Of a stretch of 64,000 nt of DNA, positions 8,631-17,393 are shown piece by piece (positions within the stretch are counted from its first letter, which is position 1; each line of letters begins with the position of its first letter). The notes beneath the pieces were generated by a model, which was given only the letters and a program-made list of their open reading frames with translations, did no database searches and had not been told where the DNA came from. A program made the position numbers and the translations under genes. This DNA comes from Bacteroidota bacterium (lineage in GTDB: Bacteria > Bacteroidota > Bacteroidia > JAHEXY01). The stretch covers positions 310,001 to 374,000 of the forward strand of contig JAHEXY010000003.1 of NCBI GenBank assembly GCA_023251875.1. The letters run 5' to 3'.

Positions 8631-10028
8631 ATGCAAAATCCAATACGTATAGCCGGAGGACAAGGTTTTTATGGAGATAGTCCAATGGGAGCCATAGCAA
8701 TTGCTAAAGAAAAAGCAGCAGATTATATTGTTCATGATGCATTAGCAGAGCTAACACTCTCTATTCTTCAAAAAGACAGAATGAAAGATTCCTCGTTAGG
8801 TTATGCCCGAGATATAGAATTAATGGCTACGACACTTTATCCATTGGCATTAAAAAATGGAATTAAGATAGTTACCAATTCAGGTGGATTAAATCCTATA
8901 AGTGCTGCACAAAAACTGTCTGCTGCTCTTGCAAAGCAAGGTATTAAAGGCATTAAAATTGCAACCATAACCGGTGATGATTTTTTGCCTCGATTAAAAG
9001 AATTACAAGAAAATGGAGAAGCATTAAATAATCTCGATTCAAATATTCCATTTTCTACAGTAAATTATTTGCCTACCCAATCGAACGTATATATTGGAGC
9101 AGCTTCGGTTGCAAAAGCTTTGGATGAAGGTGCTCAAATTATTTTAGCCGGTCGTGTAGCTGATCCTTGTCTTACGTTAGGAATTTTAGTACATCATTAC
9201 AAATGGAAATTAGAAGGAAAAGATCTTTCACAATCTGATTTAGATAAATTAGCATCGGGCATTTCAATTGGGCATTTACTTGAGTGTGGTGGACAAGCAT
9301 CCGGGGGTAATTCATACGGAGAATGGCCAATGGATTACAACATCAGTCATCTTGGATATCCTATTGCACATGTTAAGGAAGATGGTTCTGCCAATTTCAC
9401 AAAATTAGAAAGTGCCGGAGGAAAAATGTCGAGAAATACATTACGAGAACAATTAATTTATGAAATTCATGACCCTTCGCACTATATTACTCCTGATGTA
9501 ATTGTTGATTTAACAAATGTACAAATTGAAGAAACAGCCCCTAATAAAGTTAATTTTTCAGGAGCAAAAGGCAAACCAAGGCCAGATAAGTTAAAGCTAA
9601 CCATTGGTTTAATGGAGGGTTATAGCTCTGAACAATTTTTCTTTTTTACATGGCCTTATGCGTATCAAAAAGCACAAAAATTTATAGACGGAGTTAAAGG
9701 CGTTTGGAGTAAATTACCTGTAAAAATCGACCGATTCGAACATCAATTTATTGGATTAAATGGCATACATGCAAGTGCAGCTCCCCTACCCTCTCCGGAA
9801 ATTATTGATCAAATGAATGAGGTGGGTGTGAGATTAGTAATTAAACATGCAGATGAAAAAACAGGAAAAATTGCTATGCAAAGTATTGTTTGTTTAGCAC
9901 TCAATGGCCCTCCCGGCTTAATAAGTATGCCGGGTTGGGGAAATGTAGGAAAAACAATGTTGAGTTTATGGCCTACATTAATTTCAAGAGATTGGGTAAA
10001 AGAAAAAGTTGATATTTTTGAGAGCTAA
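8631..10028 (+). CDS. AtuA family protein (DUF1446, acyclic terpene utilization)
   Basis: A 465-residue cytosolic protein of the DUF1446/AtuA family. The start MQNPIRIAGGQGFYGDSP is the family's conserved N-terminus, and ADYIVHDALAELTLSIL, TNSGGLNP, ITGDD, LAGRVADPCL and ECGGQASGG are characteristic. AtuA is needed for growth on acyclic terpenes such as citronellol in pseudomonads, but its reaction is not established, and members are common in organisms without that pathway. No acyl-CoA carboxylase, dehydrogenase or small AtuA partner is next to it, so terpene use should not be assumed here. It converges on the MFS gene with a 4-base 3' overlap. Confidence 0.88.
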   Translation: MQNPIRIAGGQGFYGDSPMGAIAIAKEKAADYIVHDALAELTLSILQKDRMKDSSLGYARDIELMATTLYPLALKNGIKIVTNSGGLNPISAAQKLSAALAKQGIKGIKIATITGDDFLPRLKELQENGEALNNLDSNIPFSTVNYLPTQSNVYIGAASVAKALDEGAQIILAGRVADPCLTLGILVHHYKWKLEGKDLSQSDLDKLASGISIGHLLECGGQASGGNSYGEWPMDYNISHLGYPIAHVKEDGSANFTKLESAGGKMSRNTLREQLIYEIHDPSHYITPDVIVDLTNVQIEETAPNKVNFSGAKGKPRPDKLKLTIGLMEGYSSEQFFFFTWPYAYQKAQKFIDGVKGVWSKLPVKIDRFEHQFIGLNGIHASAAPLPSPEIIDQMNEVGVRLVIKHADEKTGKIAMQSIVCLALNGPPGLISMPGWGNVGKTMLSLWPTLISRDWVKEKVDIFES

Positions 10029-11224
10029 ACACTTTTTTTCAGCAAATAAAATCCAATTGAAGTTACTAAACCTAAGGCCCCTAAAAACCACCATAATATA
10101 GCAAAGCCATAATGGTCTGCCGTAAATGTACCTATGCTTGGAGCTAAAATATGCGCAACCGACCAAGCCATTGTATATAAGCCTGCATATTCTCCTCTGT
10201 TTTCTTCTTTACTCATGGCCACCCATTGTGTATTCATAAATGGCATTGAAATCATTTCTCCCACAGTAAATAGTACCATGGCTATTATAGCAATTTCAGC
10301 ACTCGATTTAAATAAGTTGAAAACAACAAATGAAGAAGCCAGCAAAAATGATCCAATGGAAATAAAAATCAGTTTATGAGCCTTTCCGTCTAATGAATAA
10401 ATTAAAACCATTTCTGTTAAAATGATAATGATACCATTTAAGGCCATAACTAAACCAATAAATGATTCTGATAAATGCATTTCATGTTTGTAATATAAAC
10501 TTATAGAGGAGAATAATTGAAAAAACAGAATGGCATATAAACATGAAATAATAACAAATGCTACATATTTTTTATCCTTATATGCAGAACCTATCGTATT
10601 CGATTTTTTTTGTTGTTTATTAATTTTAGAAATAACAACAGGTGCAAATAAAAATTTTAATATAAATACTGCAGCAATATTGGTTAAGCCATCAACCCAA
10701 AACAAATATTTATAATTTATTGAAGCCAACAAACCTCCCAATGCCCCTCCAATAACCCAACCGCTATTGGTTGCTAATCGGGCCAAGGTATAGGATCTTG
10801 TTCGGTTTTCATCATTGGTATAATAGGCAATGGCAAAAGAATTTGCCGGACGAAATGCCTCATTAATACTACTCAACAAATAGGTGAACAAACAAATGGC
10901 ATAGTAATTTTCAATTTGGCTCAGCACTATAAATAAAATTCCTCCTCCGGTAAGCGTAAGCAATTGCACTTTTCTAAATCCAATTTTATCTGTAAGCCAA
11001 CCACCTAAAAAAGCTCCTGTAACAGCTCCTAAACCAAAAAAAATCAACACAACACCCGCCTTACTAAAAGAATAATGTAAACATTGGGTAAGATACAAAC
11101 TCATAAAAGGCACCACCATGGTTCCACATCTATTTACAATCAATACCAATGCCTGCCACCAAATAGCAGACGGAATTCCCTTAAATGCATTTTTGTATAA
11201 ATCTGTTACTTTTTGAATAGCCAT
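10025..11224 (-). CDS. MFS transporter
   Basis: A 399-residue major facilitator with about twelve hydrophobic helices. The loop after helix 2 carries the family A motif (GGWLTDKIGFRKV), and an NEAFRPAN segment in the first half resembles the multidrug-efflux type (YxlH/MdtH-like). A cytosolic loop rich in lysine (KINKQQKKSNTI) separates the two halves. Likely an efflux pump for small organic compounds, but the substrate is not readable. It is divergent from the GNAT gene with only 29 bases between the two starts, so their promoters must overlap. Confidence 0.88.
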   Translation of the reverse strand: MAIQKVTDLYKNAFKGIPSAIWWQALVLIVNRCGTMVVPFMSLYLTQCLHYSFSKAGVVLIFFGLGAVTGAFLGGWLTDKIGFRKVQLLTLTGGGILFIVLSQIENYYAICLFTYLLSSINEAFRPANSFAIAYYTNDENRTRSYTLARLATNSGWVIGGALGGLLASINYKYLFWVDGLTNIAAVFILKFLFAPVVISKINKQQKKSNTIGSAYKDKKYVAFVIISCLYAILFFQLFSSISLYYKHEMHLSESFIGLVMALNGIIIILTEMVLIYSLDGKAHKLIFISIGSFLLASSFVVFNLFKSSAEIAIIAMVLFTVGEMISMPFMNTQWVAMSKEENRGEYAGLYTMAWSVAHILAPSIGTFTADHYGFAILWWFLGALGLVTSIGFYLLKKSV

Positions 11225-11240
11225 TAAAAAAAATAGTACG

Positions 11241-11248
11241 TAATTTTG
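11241..11248 (+). promoter_or_regulatory. -7 promoter element directly before the GNAT start
   Basis: TAATTTTG matches TAnnTTTG and ends only 5 bases before the ATG at 11254. A transcript starting at the usual distance would begin at or next to the start codon, that is, be leaderless. Confidence 0.45.
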
Positions 11249-11253
11249 CAGGT

Positions 11254-11712
11254 ATGACTGAAATTTTTATTCGCAAAGCTACTAAACAAGATCATGAAAC
11301 CATTGTTAACTGTCAAATAAAAATGGCATTTGAAACAGAAGGTTTAATACTAGATAAAAAAATTGTTTTAAATGGAGTTAACCAAATGCTTAATGAATCT
11401 CCATTAGGATATTATTTAATTGCTGAAGACTCTTTAAAAAATATTTTAGGAGTAATGATGGTACTATATGAATGGAGCGATTGGAGAAATGGAAAAATTT
11501 TATGGATACACTCTTTATATGTAAAACCTGAATACCGTACATTAGGAGTTTTTAAAACTTTTTATTTGTATTTAAAAAATTTAGTTACTAATTCTATTGA
11601 ATACAAAGGAATGAGGTTATTTGTAGAAAAAAATAATACGACAGCACAGTATGCTTATAAAGCAGTTGGCATGAGTAATGAGCATTATGATTTATTTGAA
11701 TGGATGAAATGA
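11254..11712 (+). CDS. GNAT family N-acetyltransferase
   Basis: A 152-residue single-domain GNAT enzyme that would transfer an acetyl group from acetyl-CoA to an amine. The order of elements is typical: IRKATKQDHETIVNCQ (strand 1 and helix 1), an ILGVMMVLYEW strand, LWIHSLYVKPEYRTLGVFKTFY (strand 4 and motif A acetyl-CoA loop, with R-x-x-G-V-F in place of the usual R-x-x-G-x-G/A), and a C-terminal VEKNNTTAQYAYKAVGM segment as in other GNATs. The substrate is unknown. Its stop overlaps the start of msrA (ATGA), so the two are probably translationally coupled. Confidence 0.88.
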   Translation: MTEIFIRKATKQDHETIVNCQIKMAFETEGLILDKKIVLNGVNQMLNESPLGYYLIAEDSLKNILGVMMVLYEWSDWRNGKILWIHSLYVKPEYRTLGVFKTFYLYLKNLVTNSIEYKGMRLFVEKNNTTAQYAYKAVGMSNEHYDLFEWMK

Positions 11713-12350
11713 AAAAATATACTATTTTAGGATGCATTATGTTATCTATAATGGCATGCGCACAAAAAAATAAAGTTGTAACCAATATTGAACCTAGGAA
11801 AACAATGAATACTTTAAATCTTGATACTGCAGTTTTAGGAGCAGGATGTTTTTGGTGTGTTGAGGCCGTTTTTCAACAACTTAATGGAGTGGTTTCTGTA
11901 ACATCCGGATTTTCAGGTGGACATTCAGAAAATCCTTCTTATAAAGATGTATGTACCGGAACAACCGGTCATGCCGAAGTTGCCCAAATTATTTACGACA
12001 CCACTAAAGTAAGTTTTGATGAATTACTAGCTGTATTTTGGCAAACGCATGATCCTACTACACTTAATAAGCAAGGTGAAGATGAAGGAACTCAATACCG
12101 ATCGGCAATTTTCTATCATAATCAAAAACAAAAAGAAACAGCCGAAAAATATAAAAAAGAATTAGATGCTTCGGGAGCATGGGATAAACCAATAGTTACA
12201 GAAATTGCTCCCTTTACTAAATTCTATAAAGCTGAAGATTATCACCAAAATTATTACAATCAAAATGGAGATCAACCATACTGTACGTACGTAATACGAC
12301 CCAAGGTTGAAAAATTTAAGAAAGTATTTAATGATAAATTGAAACATTAA
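11709..12350 (+). CDS. msrA: Peptide-methionine (S)-S-oxide reductase, lipoprotein form
   Basis: Reduces methionine-S-sulfoxide in proteins. The start at 11709 is preferred over the ATG nine bases upstream because it makes an ATGA overlap with the GNAT stop and gives a clean lipoprotein signal, MKKYTILGCIMLSIMAC, with the lipobox Cys at residue 17. The catalytic motif GAGCFWCVEAVF places the nucleophile at Cys47, and the domain continues with TGHAEVAQIIYD, FWQTHDPTT, GTQYRSAIFYH and AEDYHQNYY. The full MsrA domain (about 160 residues) is intact; no MsrB domain is fused. The protein is probably anchored in the periplasm, repairing oxidised envelope proteins. Confidence 0.93.
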   Translation: MKKYTILGCIMLSIMACAQKNKVVTNIEPRKTMNTLNLDTAVLGAGCFWCVEAVFQQLNGVVSVTSGFSGGHSENPSYKDVCTGTTGHAEVAQIIYDTTKVSFDELLAVFWQTHDPTTLNKQGEDEGTQYRSAIFYHNQKQKETAEKYKKELDASGAWDKPIVTEIAPFTKFYKAEDYHQNYYNQNGDQPYCTYVIRPKVEKFKKVFNDKLKH

Positions 12351-12402
12351 TTGCTCGTTTGTATTTACTAACAAAAAAAAACTAACAACCAACAACGAAT
12401 AA

Positions 12403-12969
12403 ATGGAGATCATCAATAAATTAGAGCCCCAAAAAGGAAGATTTTTGCTTGCAGAACCTTTTGCAAACGACCCTTATTTTAAACGATCTGTTATACTTAT
12501 TACCGAATATTCTGAATCAGGTACAGTAGGTTTTATTCTGAATAAACCTTTAAGTATTACACTTGGTGATACCATTAAAGATTTTAAAGAATCGGATATG
12601 GAAATATATTCAGGTGGCCCGGTAGGAACAGATACACTCTATTTTGTTCATACACTTGGTAAACAATTAGAAGGTAGTATTGAAATACAAAAAGGATTAT
12701 TTTGGGGGGGGAGATTTGAATCATTAAAAAAACTGTACGAAGCCGGTCAAATAAACGACAATGACATTAAATTTTTTATTGGTTATGCCGGCTGGGGAAA
12801 AGGACAATTAGAAAAAGAATTAACAGACAAAGCATGGATTGTAGCAGATAGCGAGTATAAATTTATATTAAACTACATACCTGAAAATATGTGGAAAGAC
12901 ATACTTACCAGTATGGGAAAAAATTATGAAATACTTTCTAATTTTCCGGAAGATCCACAGTTGAATTAA
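12403..12969 (+). CDS. YqgE/AlgH family protein
   Basis: A 188-residue member of the YqgE/AlgH (DUF179) family. The family's hallmarks are all present: KGRFLLAEPFANDPYFKRSVILI near the N-terminus, GTVGFILNKPL, the YSGGPVGTDTLYFVH segment, GLFWGG, and FIGYAGWGKGQLEKEL. The function is not settled; AlgH affects alginate production in Pseudomonas, but the family is widespread without that pathway. It is followed after 10 bases by an A/T-rich direct repeat and the FKBP gene, and the genes from here to 15959 form a likely transcription unit. A run of eight G at about 12704-12711 within the gene is a possible slippage site. Confidence 0.9.
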   Translation: MEIINKLEPQKGRFLLAEPFANDPYFKRSVILITEYSESGTVGFILNKPLSITLGDTIKDFKESDMEIYSGGPVGTDTLYFVHTLGKQLEGSIEIQKGLFWGGRFESLKKLYEAGQINDNDIKFFIGYAGWGKGQLEKELTDKAWIVADSEYKFILNYIPENMWKDILTSMGKNYEILSNFPEDPQLN

Positions 12970-12970
12970 A

Positions 12971-12997
12971 AATTGAAAATTGAAAATTGAAAATTTA
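12971..12997. repeat. Short A/T-rich direct repeat (GAAAATT units)
   Basis: AATTGAAAATTGAAAATTGAAAATTT is a tandem of about three 8-base units lying between yqgE and the FKBP gene. The only long-frame start codon of the FKBP gene (TTG at 12980) falls inside it. Confidence 0.75.
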
Positions 12998-13570
12998 AAA
13001 TTAAGAAGATTCGTTTTATTCGCTTATCATGCTAAGTTCTTCTACTTTGCGCATGGCAGGATTAGTCCAAACATTATAAAAAATTTATTTTTCTTATTTA
13101 TTCTCTTTTTATCTTCATGCCATCCAAAATCTTCTCAAAAAATTGACCCCAATCAATATAAAAAAAACCTTATCAACGTCAATAAAATAATGGTAAAGAA
13201 TGATAATGAAGATATCAACAACTATATTTCTCGCCATCAATGGCAAATGAAACAAACAGGATCCGGTTTACAATACATGGTTTATGAAACCGAAAAAGGA
13301 AAACTTTTGCAAAAAGGAGATCTGGTTAAACTTAAATATAGTGTTGAATTAATTAATGGCACTAAAGCAGACGAAGGAATTAAAGAATTTGAAATTGGCC
13401 ATGGCGGTGTTGAAAGCGGTATAGAAGAAGCAATGTTGCTGTTAAAGGTTGGGGATAAAGCTAAACTTATTTTACCACCCCATTTAGCATTTGGCTTACT
13501 GGGAGATCAAAATAAAATCCCTACACATGCTACCCTGATTTATAATGTTGATGTTATTAGCGTAAAATAA
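12980..13570 (+). CDS. FKBP-type peptidyl-prolyl isomerase lipoprotein
   Basis: A peptidyl-prolyl cis-trans isomerase of the FKBP class, probably anchored in the envelope. The C-terminal ~100 residues carry GDLVKLKYSVELINGT, IGHGGVESGIEEAMLLLKVGDKAKLILPPHLAFG and THATLIYNVDVISVK, the full FKBP core, similar in layout to gliding protein GldI. A lipoprotein signal (NLFFLFILFLSSC) ends at Cys47 counted from the TTG at 12980. The start is unclear: the TTG lies in an A/T repeat, and no ATG, GTG or TTG occurs between it and the lipobox. ATT at 13073 or ATA at 13076 would give a perfectly sized signal peptide, so the true start may be non-canonical or the ATG lost. Overlaps the MBOAT start (TAATG). 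Confidence 0.8.
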   Translation: MKIENLKLRRFVLFAYHAKFFYFAHGRISPNIIKNLFFLFILFLSSCHPKSSQKIDPNQYKKNLINVNKIMVKNDNEDINNYISRHQWQMKQTGSGLQYMVYETEKGKLLQKGDLVKLKYSVELINGTKADEGIKEFEIGHGGVESGIEEAMLLLKVGDKAKLILPPHLAFGLLGDQNKIPTHATLIYNVDVISVK

Positions 13571-15006
13571 TGTTTTTTAACTCCCTCGACTTTGCTATTT
13601 TTCTTCCCATTGTATTTTTTCTTTATTGGTTTGTATTTAATAAAAATTTAAAACTTCAAAACTTATTTTTACTTGCAGCAAGCTATGTATTTTATGCATG
13701 GTGGGATTGGCGTTTTTTATTTTTACTTTTTTTTACTGCCACAGCCGATTTTTTTATTGGAAAACAATTGGATAAAACCGAAAAACTTTCGAAAAGAAAA
13801 ATATTACTCTATCTCAGTCTTACTTTTAATTTAGGTGTATTAGGATTTTTTAAATACTTCAATTTTTTTATTAAAAACTTTAGTACGGCATTCAGTTTAT
13901 TTGGCCACCCCATTCATTTCACCGGAATTTCAATTATACTACCCGCAGGTATTAGTTTCTACACATTTCAATCTTTAAGTTACACTATAGACATTTATAA
14001 AAAACAGATAAAGCCAAGCAATACAATTATTGACTTTTTGGCTTTTGTTAGTTTTTTTCCACACTTGGTCGCAGGGCCCATTATGAGAGCTTCTACATTA
14101 TTGCCACAATTTAAAGTTAAAAGGTCTTTTAATTATGAATCTGCAAAAGACGGCTTAAGACAAATTCTATGGGGCTTATTTAAAAAAATGGTTGTTGCCG
14201 ATAATCTGGCTTATTATGTAGATAATATATTTGGACACTACGAACAATTTAATGGTACAACTTTAATTTTTGGAGCTGTATTTTTTGCGTATCAAGTATA
14301 TGCCGATTTTTCTGCCTATTCAGACATAGCCTCCGGAACTGCAAAACTATTTAGCTTTCGCTTAATCACTAATTTTAAAGTACCTTATTTTTCTAGAGAT
14401 GTTGCCGAATACTGGAGACGCAATCATATATCACTCACTACCTGGTTTAGAGATTATTTATACATTCCACTTGGTGGAAGCCAAGGATCAACCTTTAAAA
14501 TGATCGGAAATATTTTAATCATTTTTATTGTAAGCGGTTTTTGGCATGGCGCCAACTGGACTTTTATTATCTGGGGGCTTCTAAATGCCATCTATATTAT
14601 TCCACTTCTACTTTTAAAAACAAATAGAAAACATCTTGACACTGTTGCTCAGGGCAAATTATTCCCATCAATAAAAGAAATGTTTCAAATGGCATTCACA
14701 TTTTGTTTGATTGCATTTGGCTTAATTTGGTTTAGATCTGTAGATATATCTCATGCTATTGGATATATTAAAATACTTTTTCATCCCTCATTATTGTTTG
14801 AAAGTGGTATAACAGGTTTTGAATTTACAACTCCATTATTACTTGTCTTTATTTTATTAGAATGGATACAAAGAGAAAAAGAGCATGTTTTTGATTTAGT
14901 AAAATTACCCATCTATGCAAGATGGTTTATTTATTTGTTAACCATTTTTGTAATTATTTATATTGGTAAATACGAAAATCAAGCGTTTATTTATTTTCAG
15001 TTTTAA
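13570..15006 (+). CDS. MBOAT family O-acyltransferase (AlgI-like)
   Basis: A 478-residue membrane-bound O-acyltransferase with about ten hydrophobic helices. It begins MFFNSLDFAIFLPIVFFLYW, the standard AlgI-like N-terminus, and carries PAGISFYTFQSLSYTIDIY, FPHLVAGPIMR, the WRRNHISLTTWFRDYLYIPLGG block, and SGFWHGANWTFIIWG with the conserved catalytic His. Such proteins carry acyl groups, usually acetyl, across the membrane to modify exopolysaccharide or cell-wall sugars. The next gene, 5 bases downstream, encodes an SGNH-like extracytoplasmic protein, the usual partner in this pathway. The acceptor polymer is not identifiable, since no polysaccharide genes are adjacent. Confidence 0.92.
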   Translation: MFFNSLDFAIFLPIVFFLYWFVFNKNLKLQNLFLLAASYVFYAWWDWRFLFLLFFTATADFFIGKQLDKTEKLSKRKILLYLSLTFNLGVLGFFKYFNFFIKNFSTAFSLFGHPIHFTGISIILPAGISFYTFQSLSYTIDIYKKQIKPSNTIIDFLAFVSFFPHLVAGPIMRASTLLPQFKVKRSFNYESAKDGLRQILWGLFKKMVVADNLAYYVDNIFGHYEQFNGTTLIFGAVFFAYQVYADFSAYSDIASGTAKLFSFRLITNFKVPYFSRDVAEYWRRNHISLTTWFRDYLYIPLGGSQGSTFKMIGNILIIFIVSGFWHGANWTFIIWGLLNAIYIIPLLLLKTNRKHLDTVAQGKLFPSIKEMFQMAFTFCLIAFGLIWFRSVDISHAIGYIKILFHPSLLFESGITGFEFTTPLLLVFILLEWIQREKEHVFDLVKLPIYARWFIYLLTIFVIIYIGKYENQAFIYFQF

Positions 15007-15011
15007 TAACC

Positions 15012-15959
15012 ATGAAAGCATTTTTAAAACATTTATTGGGGTTTCTGCTTTTATTTATCGTCTTATGTGCAATAATAGAATTTCAATTATCTAAAAATAT
15101 TAACAATAATCATGAATTACAATATGCTGAAGTTTTACACAATACAAAACATGCTAATGCAATTATATTTGGAGCATCACATTCAACAGATGGAATAAGA
15201 CCAGCTGTTTTAGATTCGCTAGGATTACGATTTTATAATTTTTCATTTACAGGAAGCAATCCTAAATTTAACTACTATTGGTATACCAATATTTTTTGTA
15301 ATTATTATCAAGAGCCCCTATACTGTATTTATGCCATTGATTGGAAAATGTTTGATGCTAAACGAAAAAGAAGAAAATACGAACAAGATGCAGAGTTTTT
15401 TCCATTGTGGATATTTACAAAAGCCTTATTCAATCCCTTTCAATATGATATACGAACATTATTATCAAATAGGTTTTGTTTGTTCAAATATAACACTACA
15501 GACAATCTTCAATACATTTTTAATAAAAAGAAAGATTATCCACCCTATGTAATAGAAGAATATGTTGATGGGTTTTTACCTTGCACATTAGATTCGGCCA
15601 CAAGAGAAAGAAAGTTTGGAAGTAGTGATTATAATTGCCTTGTTTCTCAAGAAATGGTAAATTACTTTCAAAATCTTATCGTATTATTACAAGAAAAAAA
15701 TATAAAAATAATTTTTGTTGATCCTCCTGAATATGGCGGCTCAAGAGAAATTTATGAAGCTATGCCTGCTTATCATGTATTGGATAGTTTGTGTAGGATA
15801 AATCTTATTCCATTTTATAGTTACAATATTAAAAGAAGAAGTTTCATAAATGAAAACCGCAATTTATTTACCGATTGGGATCATTTAAATTCAAAAGGAA
15901 GCCAGCTATTCTCAAACATGTTAAAAAATGATTTAAAAACAATTATTAGGAGATTTTAG
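15012..15959 (+). CDS. SGNH-like envelope protein paired with the MBOAT acyltransferase
   Basis: 315 residues with an N-terminal membrane anchor (residues 3-22) and an extracytoplasmic domain. The block AIIFGASHSTDGIRP (Ser56 in GASHS) fits the first SGNH block, IIFVDPPEYGG a later strand, and FTDWDHLNSKGSQLFSN the closing Asp-x-x-His block, so the fold is probably SGNH/GDSL-like as in AlgJ/AlgX or DltD partners. It most likely transfers the acyl group delivered by the MBOAT protein to a sugar on the outside of the membrane. Overall similarity to named families is weak; the assignment rests on the motif pair and the 5-base spacing to the MBOAT gene. Confidence 0.7.
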   Translation: MKAFLKHLLGFLLLFIVLCAIIEFQLSKNINNNHELQYAEVLHNTKHANAIIFGASHSTDGIRPAVLDSLGLRFYNFSFTGSNPKFNYYWYTNIFCNYYQEPLYCIYAIDWKMFDAKRKRRKYEQDAEFFPLWIFTKALFNPFQYDIRTLLSNRFCLFKYNTTDNLQYIFNKKKDYPPYVIEEYVDGFLPCTLDSATRERKFGSSDYNCLVSQEMVNYFQNLIVLLQEKNIKIIFVDPPEYGGSREIYEAMPAYHVLDSLCRINLIPFYSYNIKRRSFINENRNLFTDWDHLNSKGSQLFSNMLKNDLKTIIRRF

Positions 15960-15974
15960 AAATTATTGACTTAT

Positions 15975-16063
15975 GGGGAGTTCTAAAAATTATATTTTTT
16001 TGTTTCCTCTCCCTTAATCCCTCTCAAAAAGAGGGACATAAATTTTAATTTTTAGAACTCTCC
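15975..16063. repeat. Long structured repeat, copy 1 (GGGGAGTTCTAAAAATTA arms)
   Basis: Outer arms GGGGAGTTCTAAAAATTA (left) and AATTTTTAGAACTCTCC (right) are inverted repeats. Between them is the core TCCTCTCCCTTAATCCCTCT followed by an inner hairpin CCCTCTC...GAGAGGG-like stem. It lies exactly between two convergent genes (stop codons at 15959 and 16069) and could act as a bidirectional terminator. Related copies are at 22641-22730 and 31646-31724. Confidence 0.85.
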
Positions 16064-16068
16064 TTAAT

Positions 16069-17019
16069 CTATTTCAATTGCATCGCAATATAAACAAGTA
16101 AGTACTGTACAAACATTAAACCTTCTAAAAATAAGGCATAAAAAAAATCTGATTTTCTTGCATTACTTAAAACAAGCAACACTGCTGAAATAAAAGCTGA
16201 AATAATAAATGCAACTAAAAGATAAAGATTATTAAAACGCATTACCTGATAATCAAATATCGAAAGGGTCATAAAAACAAATAATGCTAATAAGGCAATT
16301 GCTTTTGCTTTTTTCTCTCCCAACATTACCGGAATTGTTAATGTCCCTTTCGCCTTATCAAGTTCAACATCCCTAATATCAAAAGGAATAGTAATGGCGA
16401 AAATAAATAACATTCGCCTGATAAAAACAAACAATAAAGCAAAATGATTAACCGAACCATATCCCTTATACAACTCAGCAGGTAATAAAACTGTAGTAAT
16501 AGAAAGCACCAGCGAAATCAAAAATATCTTAATACCCGGAATATCTCTTATAGAAATAAATTTAGTTTTACTTGGTATGAGAGGAAGTGTATAAGCCAAT
16601 GAAACAATTATTATGGGAATTAGAGAAAACAAAAAAGAAAGAGCAAAATGAGATAAAGCAAATAAGCCCAATACTAATGCTAAAGCCATTATGGTATAAA
16701 AAATGAATGAATGTTTTAGTAACCATACATGACGTTCCGACAAAAGTGTTTTATCCAGCTTTAAAATTTTAAAAATCGAATGAAAACCATATAAAAAAAC
16801 TGTAGCACAAAAAAGAAATAGAGGATAATTAAAATCAAATTCTTTTATATCTAATAAGATAAAGGTTTCAAAAACAAGGCTAGTAACACTAATTGCTAAA
16901 AAAAGATTGGTATATATTAACAGATCTGTTAAAGGCGTGCTTAGTTGTATTGGCCGCTCAGTATTACTTATTCGTTTATCTTCATCAGTGTTTGAGTACT
17001 GGTTTGGAGCATGGCTCAT
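16069..17019 (-). CDS. UbiA-like polytopic membrane protein
   Basis: 316 residues with about eight to nine hydrophobic helices. The segment IPFDIRDVELDKAKGTLTIP in the second half matches the second Asp-rich motif (DxxDxxxD) of the UbiA prenyltransferase superfamily, which join prenyl chains to aromatic or lipid acceptors. The first motif (NDxxDxxxD) is not visible; the corresponding region after the second helix reads as ordinary loop. It may therefore be a divergent or inactive UbiA member. It is monocistronic, convergent with the SGNH-like gene and divergent from a T9SS gene. Fold assignment is fair; substrate unknown. Confidence 0.65.
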   Translation of the reverse strand: MSHAPNQYSNTDEDKRISNTERPIQLSTPLTDLLIYTNLFLAISVTSLVFETFILLDIKEFDFNYPLFLFCATVFLYGFHSIFKILKLDKTLLSERHVWLLKHSFIFYTIMALALVLGLFALSHFALSFLFSLIPIIIVSLAYTLPLIPSKTKFISIRDIPGIKIFLISLVLSITTVLLPAELYKGYGSVNHFALLFVFIRRMLFIFAITIPFDIRDVELDKAKGTLTIPVMLGEKKAKAIALLALFVFMTLSIFDYQVMRFNNLYLLVAFIISAFISAVLLVLSNARKSDFFYALFLEGLMFVQYLLVYIAMQLK

Positions 17020-17393
17020 GTGTACAATTTTGCAATTATCTTTAAATAATCACTTTTATAAAATGTTATACAAATCAATACTGTAAAATGTTTCAAAGAT
17101 AGTAGACTTAAATTGAATAGCTTATCAAAACATCAATTTGATTGAGCCAAATAAACATTCTATTTATTTAATGCAAACCGATTGCTGAGAGTAGAATAAA
17201 AAGGATTTCCTCAATAAATTATCCTTTATGAGAATACAGCAGTTGTTATTTGTAAACTTCATATAATCAATGTATTTAATAAAATATCAATATTATATGT
17301 TTATGCAGACTGGTAAAAATCTTCAGTAATTAGGTTTGATTCATATCTAAAAAATTGAGAACTTCTAAATATGCGTCATTAAAAACCTCTCTC
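17020..17393. other. Divergent intergenic region
   Basis: A 374-base AT-rich region between divergently transcribed genes. A TAGGTTTG (17331-17338, plus strand) fits the -7 consensus for the T9SS gene. If used, it favours the ATG at 17394 over the TTG at 17355, which would leave almost no leader. No repeat, hairpin or small gene was seen. Confidence 0.4.

Noticed and set aside
8631-10028. A terpene degradation operon around the AtuA gene
   Set aside because: No carboxylase, dehydrogenase or hydratase gene is adjacent; the gene stands alone between a kinase and a transporter.
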